Shown here: positions 16,075-24,769 of the stretch, one piece after another
How the letters are laid out: each line of letters starts with the position of its first letter
Position numbering within the stretch: the stretch's first letter is position 1
Assembly: GCF_000411255.1 (NCBI RefSeq)
Contig: NZ_KE150412.1
Coordinates: forward strand, 2,644,232 to 2,708,231
Origin: Paenibacillus sp. HGH0039
GTDB taxonomy: Bacteria > Bacillota > Bacilli > Paenibacillales > NBRC-103111
Direction of reading: 5' to 3'
DNA: 64,000 nucleotides
Position numbers and translations under genes: made by a program
The notes under the pieces: model-generated
What the model was told of the DNA's origin: nothing
The model's input: only the letters and a program-made list of their open reading frames with translations
Database searches by the model: none

Positions 16075-19000
16075 TCAGTCCTCCAGTTCGGAAGCCGGGC
16101 GTCTGCGCCGGAATTTCGCCAGAAATTCGTACACGACGGGTACGATGATGAGCGTCAGCAGCGTCGAGGAGATCAGACCGCCGATCACGGTAACGGCGAG
16201 TCCCTTGGAGATCAGACCGCCGCTTTCGAATCCGAAAGCCAGCGGCAGAAGCGCGCCGACGGTAGCGAGAGCCGTCATCAGAATAGGCCGCAGACGGGTG
16301 GCGGCCGCCTCGAGGAGCGCCTCGCGCGTTCTCATGCCGGACTTTTCGTTATGAATCACCCTGTCCAGCAGAACGATGGCATTCGTGACGACAATGCCGA
16401 TCAGCATGAGCGCCCCCATCATGGCCGACACGCTCAAGGTTTCCCCTGTCACCAGAAGGGCCACAATGGCGCCGATGATCGTGAAAGGCAGCGAAAACAG
16501 GATCGCAAACGGAGTCAGCGCTCCTCCGAAGAACATTACGAGAACCAGATACACAATCGCGACGGCCGCGATCATGGCGAGACCGAGCTGAGAGAAGGTC
16601 TCATTGATCTGTTCCGTTACCCCTCCGAAATCGATGCGTACGGACGAAGGGAGACCGAGCTTGTCGATCTCGCTCTTCAGTCCTGTGGAGGTCGCGCCCA
16701 CATCCTTGGACGTAATATCGGCCGACACCTCGGCGTACAGCTTCGTGTCCCGGTGGGTAACCGCATTGGGCGACTGGCCCTCCTCTACCTTGGCCACGTC
16801 CTTCAGAGGGACCTCCACACCAAGCGGGGACGTGATGGTGCTGTTTTCGATCGCGGAAAGATCCGCATACGTTTTTTTGTCGGCTTGTACGTAAACGTCG
16901 ACCTCTTTGTCCTCGACGCCGACTTTGGTCAGAACGGGACGCTCGCGATCCCGGTTGAAAGCCATGGCGATCTGACCGGCCGTCAAACCGAGCTTGCTGA
17001 GCTTGGCCGGGTCCGCGACAATCGTGTACTGACCGTACGATTCAGACAGGCTGGAGGCTACCTTATCGAATTCCGGCCTATTCTTCATCAGAGCCTGAAT
17101 TTTATCCGCAGCGGTTCGGATCTCGTCGAGTTTCTCTCCGTATACGTAGAGGCTCAGCTTGCTCCCCCCTACGCCGCCGCCCATATCCATCGGTTTCCAG
17201 CTTCCTTGAACGGTGTCCGTCAACCCTTGGACCAGCCTCTTTTTCTCAGCCGTGAAATCGGCAAATTCGGGATCGTATTCCACATAAAAAAGCGCGGACT
17301 TGGACGGCCCGGGCGACATCGGATTCTGGCCGCCCACGGAGTACTGCAGATTTCGGACCCCGCTGCGTCCAAGTACATATTTCTCCGCTTCCAACGCCTT
17401 CCGCTTTACATCGTCCAGCGTCTCGCCCGGAGAAGGCGTGTACGTCACCATCGCGTATTTCTGCTCTTCCTCCGGAAGAAAACTGACGCCGACCCGTGTA
17501 GCCAGCAGAAGGCTGCCCCCCAGAAGAAGAATAGCCGTGCCGAAAGCGATAAGTTTATGATTCAACGTCTTGTCCAGGACCCGCCTGTAAAAACGCCCCA
17601 GACGGCCGGTTTCGTCAGGGCCGCGCCGGTTTTGGCCTTTGCCGCGGACGCGTAACCGGATCGATTCGGCCGGGTCGACGCCAAGCGGAAGGGCAGCGGG
17701 CGCGCCTCCCTCCGCATAGGCGGGAACCGGAGCCGGACCCATGCGCTCCAGCCTGCGGCGGAACATGGAATGCCCGAGCATCGGCACGATGGTGATCGCG
17801 ACGAGCAGCGAGGCAAGCAGCGCGAATACCATCGTCAGGGCGAAGGGCAGGAACAGCTGCCCGACGGGGCCGCTCACGAAGCCGAGCGGGAGAAAGACCG
17901 CAATCGTCACGATGGTCGACGATAGGATGGGCATAAACATCTCCCGCGTCGCTTCGCGGATAAGGGCTTTGCCCCGCAGAGGCTCGGACGGACTGGACAT
18001 CCGCCGGTAGATGTTCTCGATGACGACAATCGAGTCGTCCACCACGCGGCCGATGGCGACTGTCATCGCTCCCAGCGTCATGATGTTCAGCGTGATGTCC
18101 ATCTGCTGCAGCAGCAGAATGCCGATGAGCAGCGACAGTGGAATCGAGACGATGGAAATCAGCGTCGTCCGCCAGTTGCGCAGGAACAGCATGATGATCA
18201 GTACGGCGAACAAAGCGCCGAATACGGCCTTGCTCAGCATCGTGTTGACCGAATCCTCGATCGGCTTGCCCTGGTCGAGCATGATCACGGTCTCCACGCC
18301 GCTGTTCGCCTGCCGGAACTCGTCGGCCTTCGCCTTGACGGCGTTCACGACGTCCACCGTGTTCGCGTCCGGCGCCTTCACGACCTGGATGCCGATGGAC
18401 TCCTTGCCGTTCGTGCGGGAGATCGAGTCGGCCCGGTCGGCCAGCTCGATTGCCGCCAGCTCGGCAAGCTTCACGGTCGGCAGACCGGCCGCCCCCGCAG
18501 GCGTCGGCACTGCGCCGCCGACCCTGCCGGCGCCTGCGGCACTGCCCGGAGCCGCTGCAACACCCGCACCGGGCGCCGCACCGGGTGCTCCTCCTGCGCC
18601 CCCGGCTGCCGCTCCCGAGCCGGAACCTGCCGGGCCTGCTGCGCCCGCCGAACCGGCTCCGCCGGGAACGAGCGGAATCTCCAGGTTCCGCAGGTCATCC
18701 AGGCTCTTCACGTTGCCGTCGACGACGAGGGTTTTCTCGGTCCGCCCGACTTCGTAGAGGCCCAGGGGGACTTGGACGGCCGCCCCCTGAATGATCCCTT
18801 TAACCGTATCTTCGCTCAGCCCATAGGTCTTCAGCTTGTCCCGGTCAAAGGTCAGGCGGACTTCCTGCTGGTGCTGGCCCGAGATCTCCACGCTTGCCGC
18901 GCCCGGAACCCCTTCGAGCGCAGGGAGCAGATCGCTCTCGATCTGCCGGGTCAGCTCGTCAAGCGACTGTTTGTCCCCCGCTACGCTCAGCGATACGACA

Positions 19001-19407
19001 GGAAATGCGTTTATGTTGATTTTGGACACTTTCGTTTCCTGCGCCCCGCTGGGAAGCACAAAATCGGCGACTGCTTCTTTCACTTCGGAAGCGGCCTTGT
19101 CCATGTCCTTCTTATACGAATATTCCATCACTATGGAAGATACGTTTTCCATAGAGGTCGAGCTTACAACGTCTACACCGTCCAGGCTCCGGACCTTCTG
19201 CTCGAGAGGGCCCGTGATCCGGTCGGCCACTTCTTCCGGTGCGGCGCCGGGATATACCGTTGTGACGGTAAGAACAGGCACTTCCAGATTCGGAAGCGTC
19301 TCCTGCTTCATGCCGAGACCGGCGTAAATACCCGCGGCCGTCACAAGAATCGTAAGCAGCCAGATAACCAGCTTATTGTTCAGAGAATACCGGATAATCC
19401 CTCTCAC
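16075..19407 (-). CDS. RND-family multidrug/lipopeptide exporter (AcrB/SwrC-like)
   Basis: A 1110-residue resistance-nodulation-division transporter with the usual two-fold layout: one N-terminal helix, a large extracytoplasmic loop, a helix bundle, then the same again. Family stretches include LPNLEVPVLTVTTVYPGAAPEEV near residue 30, MTVAIGRVVDDSIVVIENIYR in the helix-4 region (the proton-relay Asp pair), and IGIVVTNAIVLLDRV near the end. It resembles Bacillus SwrC/YerP, which exports surfactin. An extra run of about 70 residues rich in Gly, Ala, Pro and Ser interrupts the first extracytoplasmic domain near residues 260-330. I chose the GTG at 19407 because AGGAG lies eight bases before it and the protein then starts just ahead of the first helix. 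No adaptor gene is adjacent, as is usual in Gram-positives. Confidence 0.9.
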   Translation of the reverse strand: MRGIIRYSLNNKLVIWLLTILVTAAGIYAGLGMKQETLPNLEVPVLTVTTVYPGAAPEEVADRITGPLEQKVRSLDGVDVVSSTSMENVSSIVMEYSYKKDMDKAASEVKEAVADFVLPSGAQETKVSKININAFPVVSLSVAGDKQSLDELTRQIESDLLPALEGVPGAASVEISGQHQQEVRLTFDRDKLKTYGLSEDTVKGIIQGAAVQVPLGLYEVGRTEKTLVVDGNVKSLDDLRNLEIPLVPGGAGSAGAAGPAGSGSGAAAGGAGGAPGAAPGAGVAAAPGSAAGAGRVGGAVPTPAGAAGLPTVKLAELAAIELADRADSISRTNGKESIGIQVVKAPDANTVDVVNAVKAKADEFRQANSGVETVIMLDQGKPIEDSVNTMLSKAVFGALFAVLIIMLFLRNWRTTLISIVSIPLSLLIGILLLQQMDITLNIMTLGAMTVAIGRVVDDSIVVIENIYRRMSSPSEPLRGKALIREATREMFMPILSSTIVTIAVFLPLGFVSGPVGQLFLPFALTMVFALLASLLVAITIVPMLGHSMFRRRLERMGPAPVPAYAEGGAPAALPLGVDPAESIRLRVRGKGQNRRGPDETGRLGRFYRRVLDKTLNHKLIAFGTAILLLGGSLLLATRVGVSFLPEEEQKYAMVTYTPSPGETLDDVKRKALEAEKYVLGRSGVRNLQYSVGGQNPMSPGPSKSALFYVEYDPEFADFTAEKKRLVQGLTDTVQGSWKPMDMGGGVGGSKLSLYVYGEKLDEIRTAADKIQALMKNRPEFDKVASSLSESYGQYTIVADPAKLSKLGLTAGQIAMAFNRDRERPVLTKVGVEDKEVDVYVQADKKTYADLSAIENSTITSPLGVEVPLKDVAKVEEGQSPNAVTHRDTKLYAEVSADITSKDVGATSTGLKSEIDKLGLPSSVRIDFGGVTEQINETFSQLGLAMIAAVAIVYLVLVMFFGGALTPFAILFSLPFTIIGAIVALLVTGETLSVSAMMGALMLIGIVVTNAIVLLDRVIHNEKSGMRTREALLEAAATRLRPILMTALATVGALLPLAFGFESGGLISKGLAVTVIGGLISSTLLTLIIVPVVYEFLAKFRRRRPASELED

Positions 19408-19557
19408 TATTTTCACTCCTGTCTGTTCGTCTGAATGTGTGTCGTAAAAACAGTGACTCCTTAAATAAGGGTAACCCTGCGAATCTCCCTGAGCAAATGG
19501 TGCCCGATTCAATTCCGGCCCGTTACGGTGGTCTCCTGCCTATTCTCCTTTTTTCCC

Positions 19558-19586
19558 AAAAAAAAGACTGCCGAACCCGGCAGTCT
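19558..19586 (-). terminator. Terminator after the YcdB-SLH gene
   Basis: AGACTGCC and GGCAGTCT form a tight stem, with eight T residues following on the minus strand. It lies past the stop of the YcdB-SLH gene. An AT-rich run on the right allows some rightward function too. Confidence 0.9.
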
Positions 19587-19622
19587 CTTAATTTTTTTAT
19601 GGAATTGTGTATAACGGGGAGG

Positions 19623-21944
19623 TTAACGCTTCTGCAAATACCGGTAGAAGGCTGTTGCCGCCTGCGCGCGCGTCACCTCAAGTTTCGGACTGAACTTGCC
19701 CCCGTCCGCGCTCATGATGCCCATTCCGGTCACAATGGCTGCGTTTCCGATGTTTTTAAGTTCGGAAGCATCCGTAAAATTACGGTTAAAGACGTTATCG
19801 AACTCCGTCAGCTTCTTGTAGTTCAGCGCACGGACGATCAGCGAAGCCATTTCCTCGCGGGTAATCGGCTGCTCCGGATTGAACTCGTCGGACGTCCGGT
19901 CGATCCACTTGCGGTCCAGAGCCGTTTCCACGTAAGAGAAATACGCATTGCTTTTCTCCACGTCTTTGAACGAGTTCTTGCGGCTGTCCATCGCTCCGGC
20001 CGGATAATACCCGCCTCCGCTGTCTGCGATGACGAGCATCTTGATAAGCTCCCCGCGCTTAATGGACTGGTCCGGCTTAACTTTGCCGTCTTTCACTTCG
20101 AGGGCCTGGTAATCGAGCATTAATTGCAGCTCGTTTTGCGCCCAGTGGCCCGTGATATCGTCGACTTTGACCGGCTCCAGGGAGATCACTTCGCCGTTGT
20201 TCCGATTGCGCCATTTGCCGCTCTCCGCATCGAGGAAGTAAGCGATGTTTTCGTATTTGTTCTCCAGCGTGTAAACAAGCTGGGCTTTTTGATTTTGACT
20301 GTCCGCCGGATATTTGCCGGAAGCGACAAGAATATTGTAGCGCTCAATAGGAATTCCCGGAGGAATTTGGCCTTCGATGCCGACGCTCTGGTAAACCAGG
20401 CGAAGCTGGTATTGGGAAAGCAGCAGCTCTTTCGCCTTATCTTTATCCAGCACGGCCGGCTTCTTGGCCGGGTACGTTAGCTTGCTTATATTCACGTAGC
20501 TGTTCTGAACATCGCCTGTACGTTTATCCACGCCTACATGAATATTGTCGTTCTCTACCCGGACCCCGTCAATGAACCGAGAGAACAGGAAGGTATACAC
20601 GTTATCCTGGTCGACCCCGACTATTTTGCTGTCCGTTTTGGGAGCTTCCGTCGTTTCCAGCACAAGCTGATTCGTATAGGAAGGGTTCGTTTTCTTTACG
20701 AAATCAACCGCCTTTCCTTTGGCTTCTTCAAAGGAAACTTTAACTTCCTCCGGCTTGACCGTACGGCTGGAACTATAGTCATAACTGGAGAAGTTCGTCA
20801 GTTCACCGGTTTTGGCGTCGATAGCCAGCGACACGTAACCTCTGTTATCCTTCGCTCCGTCTTTACCCGGGAGCGCCCATTGGAAATTCCAGTTAGCTTC
20901 CGTCTGCTTCGTGGATTCGTTCTCGTATTCGCTGTAGTTCGCCTCTTCGAGCTTGGCATCCGCCGGGATTTTAACCAGCTGCTGGGCCCGTTTAAGCGCG
21001 GCATCCTTCGTCGTCACTGCCGTTCCTGTGCCGCTTTGAGGCTGCTCGGTCAGTGTCTTGACGGTGGCGGGTGCTTTGCTCTCATACAGCGGCTTGCCTG
21101 TTTTGGCGTCAATCTGAAGCGCCGCCATGCTGTAGGAAAGCGCCGGTTTGAGCTCCTTCGACTGGTAAGGAAGGAGGTATTGAAGCACCGGTTCCGCTTG
21201 CGTGCGGAATGCTTTGTCAGCCTGCTCCGAGGTGATGACGCCTTCTTTTTTATCGAAAGTCACGTCTTTATCCCAGTACACGCGGTAATCGGAAAGATGT
21301 CCCTCGCTGTCTACGGCCACCGTGATGTTATTTTGAGGGAACGGAACACCGTCCACCACTCTTTCGAAAGAAAACCGGTAGTCTTCGTATACATTCAGCG
21401 GAGTTTTGCGTGAAGATTCGCGCAGGTCGTAGTACTTCACCTGCTTTTGAAGCTCGGGACTTAATTTAGCTATGTAATCGGATGCGATGGTTTTAGCTTG
21501 ATCCAAGCTGGTTTTAGGCGGATAAACGGGCTTGCTGTCCGGGTTCTTGCTGCTGAAATTGTACCCGAGAAGAGCGCCGGAATCCGCATCCAGCGTATAG
21601 GACAAATAAGAATAGTAGTCTTTCTTTTCTTTGTGGCTGAAATTCAAGTTCCAGGTTTTTGCAGGCTTGCCGCCGAATCCCCGGGATACGCTTAAATTAG
21701 CCCCCTGGAGAGAGAAGCCTTCCGGCAGGGCAACGTATTTTTTAGCCAGCTCGACGGCCTGCTCCTTGGTGATTTTTACCTCCTCCTGGGAAATGTCGAT
21801 CTGCTCTTTCCCTTGATCCGTAACCGGATTCGCAACAGATGCGGACGCCCCCGTAACCGCTTTGCTCGCCATAACCGGCGTAACCGTGCCGAACAGCAGT
21901 GCGGAAGTGACCACTGCCGTACCTGCTTTCAGAATAATTTTCAA
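19623..21944 (-). CDS. Cell-wall protein with YcdB/PepSY-like repeats and C-terminal SLH domains
   Basis: A 773-residue exported protein. The signal peptide (KIILKAGTAVVTSALLFG, cleaved near VMA-SKA) is followed by several copies of a module of about 75-100 residues. Each starts with a helix (as in KEQAVELAKKYVALPEGF) and continues into strands with DADSGALLGYNF-type endings, the pattern of YcdB/YcdC or PepSY-like repeats. The last 180 residues are three SLH modules (for example FKDVEKSNAYFSYVETAL and EQPITREEMASLIVRALN), which bind pyruvylated wall polymer. I chose the TTG at 21944 because AAGGAGG precedes it by nine bases; the longer frame would put 24 polar residues before the signal. PepSY-type modules often inhibit or fold proteases, but the role here is unknown. 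Confidence 0.85.
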   Translation of the reverse strand: MKIILKAGTAVVTSALLFGTVTPVMASKAVTGASASVANPVTDQGKEQIDISQEEVKITKEQAVELAKKYVALPEGFSLQGANLSVSRGFGGKPAKTWNLNFSHKEKKDYYSYLSYTLDADSGALLGYNFSSKNPDSKPVYPPKTSLDQAKTIASDYIAKLSPELQKQVKYYDLRESSRKTPLNVYEDYRFSFERVVDGVPFPQNNITVAVDSEGHLSDYRVYWDKDVTFDKKEGVITSEQADKAFRTQAEPVLQYLLPYQSKELKPALSYSMAALQIDAKTGKPLYESKAPATVKTLTEQPQSGTGTAVTTKDAALKRAQQLVKIPADAKLEEANYSEYENESTKQTEANWNFQWALPGKDGAKDNRGYVSLAIDAKTGELTNFSSYDYSSSRTVKPEEVKVSFEEAKGKAVDFVKKTNPSYTNQLVLETTEAPKTDSKIVGVDQDNVYTFLFSRFIDGVRVENDNIHVGVDKRTGDVQNSYVNISKLTYPAKKPAVLDKDKAKELLLSQYQLRLVYQSVGIEGQIPPGIPIERYNILVASGKYPADSQNQKAQLVYTLENKYENIAYFLDAESGKWRNRNNGEVISLEPVKVDDITGHWAQNELQLMLDYQALEVKDGKVKPDQSIKRGELIKMLVIADSGGGYYPAGAMDSRKNSFKDVEKSNAYFSYVETALDRKWIDRTSDEFNPEQPITREEMASLIVRALNYKKLTEFDNVFNRNFTDASELKNIGNAAIVTGMGIMSADGGKFSPKLEVTRAQAATAFYRYLQKR

Positions 21945-22108
21945 ACGGACCTGCCTCCTTCGAATAGGTGGAATGGAACATACTGGATTCCAGTTCTCAC
22001 CATCTGAGACGGACAAATCCGGGCAAAGGTTGCGGAAGAATTCCCCATTTCATAACCTGTTACTTTTTTGTCATTTCTCTGAGGTTTAAGGGCCTTTTTC
22101 CTCCCTTG

Positions 22109-23056
22109 TCACATCGATAGAACGCCGCCGTCCAAGCGCCTGATTCCCCTTACGGAAGAAAGATCCTCGGCGAGCTTCAGGCATGCGTGATCTTTCCGCT
22201 TGGCCTCTACCATTACATCCAGCCGGTCCAGTCCTTCCTCCTTACATGCTTTCAGAAAAATCAGCAGCGGCCCCGCATCCACATAATCGGCATGGGAACG
22301 AAACTCTTTGGCGTTCTTCGGCGTGGAAACATGAATTTTCATCGGGCGGTCCTTCCATGTCTCCGCTATTTGCGGGAGCAACTCGATACCCGGGTGAGAA
22401 GAGGGGTTGCACCAGTCGTGATGAAGATCGAACATCATCGGGACCCCGCTTCGTTTACACACGGACAGCGTTTCTTCGGCCGTGTAGGTTTTATCGTCAT
22501 TTTCCAAAGTCAGCCTCTTCATAATGCGCCCCGGAACCCGCGGCAGGTTCGAGACAAGGCGTTCGGCCGAAGCACGCTTGTCCCCATAGGCTCCGCCCAC
22601 ATGGATGTTAATGATGCAATCGCTGCCCATCCCCATGCCGTCGAGAATGTCCGCATGATAGTCCAGGTCGCGTATCGCGGCATCCACCACCGCATCCGAA
22701 CCGTTGAGCAGCGTAAATTGGTTGGGATGCATCGACAGCCGGATATCGTGGCGACGGGCAAAAGCGCCCAGCTCGGCAAGCTCCTCCCTATACACCTCTT
22801 TGACCCCGATATGGACATCGGGATGGGTGGCGAGCGGGATCAGCGAAGAACTGAGCCGGTACAGACGGATCCCGTGCGCCGCATTATAATAAAGGATTCT
22901 GCGCGTAGCTTCCAGATTGCGGCGGCCCACCTCGATCGCCTTTGCCAGCGATGCTTCATAAGGCCCTTCTTTGAACCGTTTATACGTAAACGTGGAGCTC
23001 GGTGTGTTGTGATAAATAGCCAACGCCTGCGCTACATAGCCGATGCGAACTTCCAA
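22109..23056 (-). CDS. uvsE: UV damage endonuclease (UvsE/UVDE)
   Basis: UvsE nicks DNA 5' to UV photoproducts and some other lesions, starting an alternative excision-repair route. The roughly 315-residue protein has the expected length and TIM-barrel motifs: the N-terminal RIGYV, RLSSSLIPLATH near residue 70, LSMHPNQFTLLN near residue 105, NIHVGGAYGDK, LTLENDD and MFDLHHDWCNP. The His, Glu and Asp in these segments are the probable metal ligands. I prefer the TTG at 23056, with AGAGG about eight bases upstream; the longer frame from 23158 lacks a good site and has no family counterpart. Such enzymes are common in spore formers. Confidence 0.93.
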   Translation of the reverse strand: MEVRIGYVAQALAIYHNTPSSTFTYKRFKEGPYEASLAKAIEVGRRNLEATRRILYYNAAHGIRLYRLSSSLIPLATHPDVHIGVKEVYREELAELGAFARRHDIRLSMHPNQFTLLNGSDAVVDAAIRDLDYHADILDGMGMGSDCIINIHVGGAYGDKRASAERLVSNLPRVPGRIMKRLTLENDDKTYTAEETLSVCKRSGVPMMFDLHHDWCNPSSHPGIELLPQIAETWKDRPMKIHVSTPKNAKEFRSHADYVDAGPLLIFLKACKEEGLDRLDVMVEAKRKDHACLKLAEDLSSVRGIRRLDGGVLSM

Positions 23057-23273
23057 GCTTTTCACCTCTTCTACAGGTTTCCCGTGCCAAATTTTTTTTA
23101 CCCCGGTGCTTCCCGGTTGTATCTCTGAATAAAGAGGTTGTGCGAATTTGGCAGGCATACCCCTTCCGATGGCGGCAGATATTATCCCCGTATGGTTGTC
23201 AGCCGGAACCTTCCGGAACCGGACGCCTCAATAAACCACAAATCTGACCGCACATTCTCAGGAGGGTTCCTTC

Positions 23274-23909
23274 ATGTCTACGCTTCTCTATATTACGGCA
23301 CATCCGCATGACGACCGGGCTTCTTACAGCATGGCCGTCGGCAAAGCGTTTCTCGATGCTTACCGCGAAAATCACCCCGGAGACCCTATCGTGACACTGG
23401 ACCTGTACAAAGCGTACATTCCGCACATCGACACGGACGTCTTTAGCGGCTGGGGCAAGCTGCGTTCCGGCAGTTCATTTGATCAGCTCTCGGAAGAAGA
23501 AAAGAAAAAAGTGACCCGTTTCGGCGAACTGACGGATCAGTTTGTGGCGGGCGACAAATATGTTTTCGTCACTCCGATGTGGAACTTCTCCTTCCCTCCC
23601 GTTATGAAAGCCTATATCGATACGATCTGCACGGCGGGTAAAACGTTCAAGTACACGGAAAACGGCCCGGTCGGCCTGCTTACCGGCAAAAAAGCGCTGC
23701 ACGTCTACGCATGCGGCGGTATTTATTCGGAAGGCCCTGCAGCCGGGTCGGACTTCGGAAGTCCGTATCTGAAAACGATCATGTCCTTCTTCGGAATACC
23801 GTCTTTTGAAACGCTTTATGTGGAAGGAATGGCCCAGTTCCCCGAACGCGCCGAGCAGATTAAGCAAGACGCCATTAAAAACGCACAGGAAAAAGCGCGG
23901 ACGTTTTAG
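23274..23909 (+). CDS. azoR: FMN-dependent NADH-azoreductase
   Basis: A 211-residue flavodoxin-like quinone/azo reductase. It uses NADH and FMN for two-electron reduction of quinones and azo compounds, protecting against thiol-reactive stress. Family signs are the N-terminal [19 protein letters not shown] phosphate-binding region, [21 protein letters not shown] near residue 100, and [12 protein letters not shown] near residue 145. AGGAGGG lies ahead of the ATG. It is a single gene facing right, closed by the terminator at 23968. The substrate in the cell is unknown. Confidence 0.92.
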   Translation: MSTLLYITAHPHDDRASYSMAVGKAFLDAYRENHPGDPIVTLDLYKAYIPHIDTDVFSGWGKLRSGSSFDQLSEEEKKKVTRFGELTDQFVAGDKYVFVTPMWNFSFPPVMKAYIDTICTAGKTFKYTENGPVGLLTGKKALHVYACGGIYSEGPAAGSDFGSPYLKTIMSFFGIPSFETLYVEGMAQFPERAEQIKQDAIKNAQEKARTF

Positions 23910-23967
23910 TCCGAAACGACTTGAAAAAATAGCAGGGATGAAGCCCCTCCCTTGTCCCCGGACAGAG

Positions 23968-23999
23968 AAAAACCCGTAAATCCTAAGATTTACGGGTTT
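23968..23999. terminator. Terminator between azoR and the small membrane protein gene
   Basis: AAACCCGTAAATC and GATTTACGGGTTT form a perfect stem with a four-base loop. Genes on both sides run toward it, so it serves both strands. Confidence 0.92.
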
Positions 24000-24043
24000 C
24001 CTTTCGTGCATAAGCGCTTCAGCGTCCCGACAGGGAGCTGGGC

Positions 24044-24349
24044 TTAGTACTGGTCGCGTCTGATCAGGGAAATGTTGTACGCGGACACCAGCAGACCGAC
24101 GATTCTCGTGACATAGCCGACGAGCGGAATGTAGCTGAGGAAGGCCAGCACGATGTTGACGACAGCCGGAAGCAGCGTCCGGTTGCTGTTGATCAGGCCG
24201 ATGACGGCACTCACGAATACGAGAGGCACTACCCAGCCGCCGGACCATAGAAATCCGAACGGGATAAGGCCGACTACGTAGCCGATGATAATTCCAATTT
24301 CCACAATAAGCTGAATCACATTCAAAACGCGTTTCGTTTCCGAACTCAC
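24044..24349 (-). CDS. Small polytopic membrane protein of unknown function
   Basis: About 101 residues, mostly hydrophobic, with three to four predicted membrane segments (for example IVEIGIIIGYVVGLIPFGFL and VVNIVLAFLSYIPLVGYVTR). I do not recognise the family by name. I chose the GTG at 24349 because AGAGGG precedes it at normal spacing; an ATG seven codons upstream has no site. It is transcribed alone toward the shared terminator. Confidence 0.7.
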   Translation of the reverse strand: MSSETKRVLNVIQLIVEIGIIIGYVVGLIPFGFLWSGGWVVPLVFVSAVIGLINSNRTLLPAVVNIVLAFLSYIPLVGYVTRIVGLLVSAYNISLIRRDQY

Positions 24350-24591
24350 GATAAATCCCTCTTTTCGCAAGGCGGCGGCGTGTGGTGAAAACGCCCCGTC
24401 CTATATAATTTTACACATAGCAGGGTGTAACTCTCGATCCGGACAATCTTATTAGGCGCGGGAGCAGTCCGCGAATCATGCAGATCGTTTCACCGGATTT
24501 TTATGCCCTTAAGCTTATTTTACGTACCGAGGCGTCTTCGCGTTTCATGCGTCCGCCTTCTTTCTTCCTAATTATACCTTAAAAATTTTAT

Positions 24592-24618
24592 AAAAAAAGA
24601 CCCGGACTTCTCCGGGCT
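24592..24618 (-). terminator. Terminator of the bmrCD operon
   Basis: On the minus strand GCCCGGAGAAGTCCGGG forms a hairpin followed by seven T residues. It lies about 150 bases past the bmrD stop. Nothing else is visible in 24350-24590 apart from short AT-rich stretches. Confidence 0.88.
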
Positions 24619-24660
24619 CGATAGAAAATAGAAAAAGACGAAGGGAAACCGTCTCCCAAA

Positions 24661-24760
24661 GGTCCATGGTAAGCCCCGCGGAGTCTCGAACGTGCCGCGG
24701 CACGTTCATCCTCGTGAACCAGGGCGGGCAGCAATAGCAGCCCGGGTCCCCTCCGAAGCT
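24661..24760. other. Structured GC-rich spacer, possible small RNA or 3' UTR element
   Basis: The 150 bases between the bmrD stop and its terminator contain two strong dyads: a perfect 20-base palindrome at 24688-24707 with CGCG at its centre region, and a GGGCAGCAATAGCAGCCC-type hairpin near 24727-24744. The stretch holds no supportable ORF. It may be a folded 3' UTR or a processed small RNA from the bmrCD message. I compared it in memory with signal-recognition-particle, 6S and tmRNA consensus elements and found no match. Confidence 0.4.
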
Positions 24761-24769
24761 TAGCGGCTT

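Noticed and set aside
15961-17655. 564-codon open frame on the + strand
   Set aside because: It runs antisense through the RND exporter gene, through a terminator, and its product is Arg/Gln/His-rich without motifs.
24661-24760. Signal-recognition-particle RNA or other known small RNA
   Set aside because: The GAACC stretch looked suggestive, but the conserved GGTCAGG and GGAAGGAAGCAGC loop of SRP RNA is absent; no 6S or tmRNA signature was found either.
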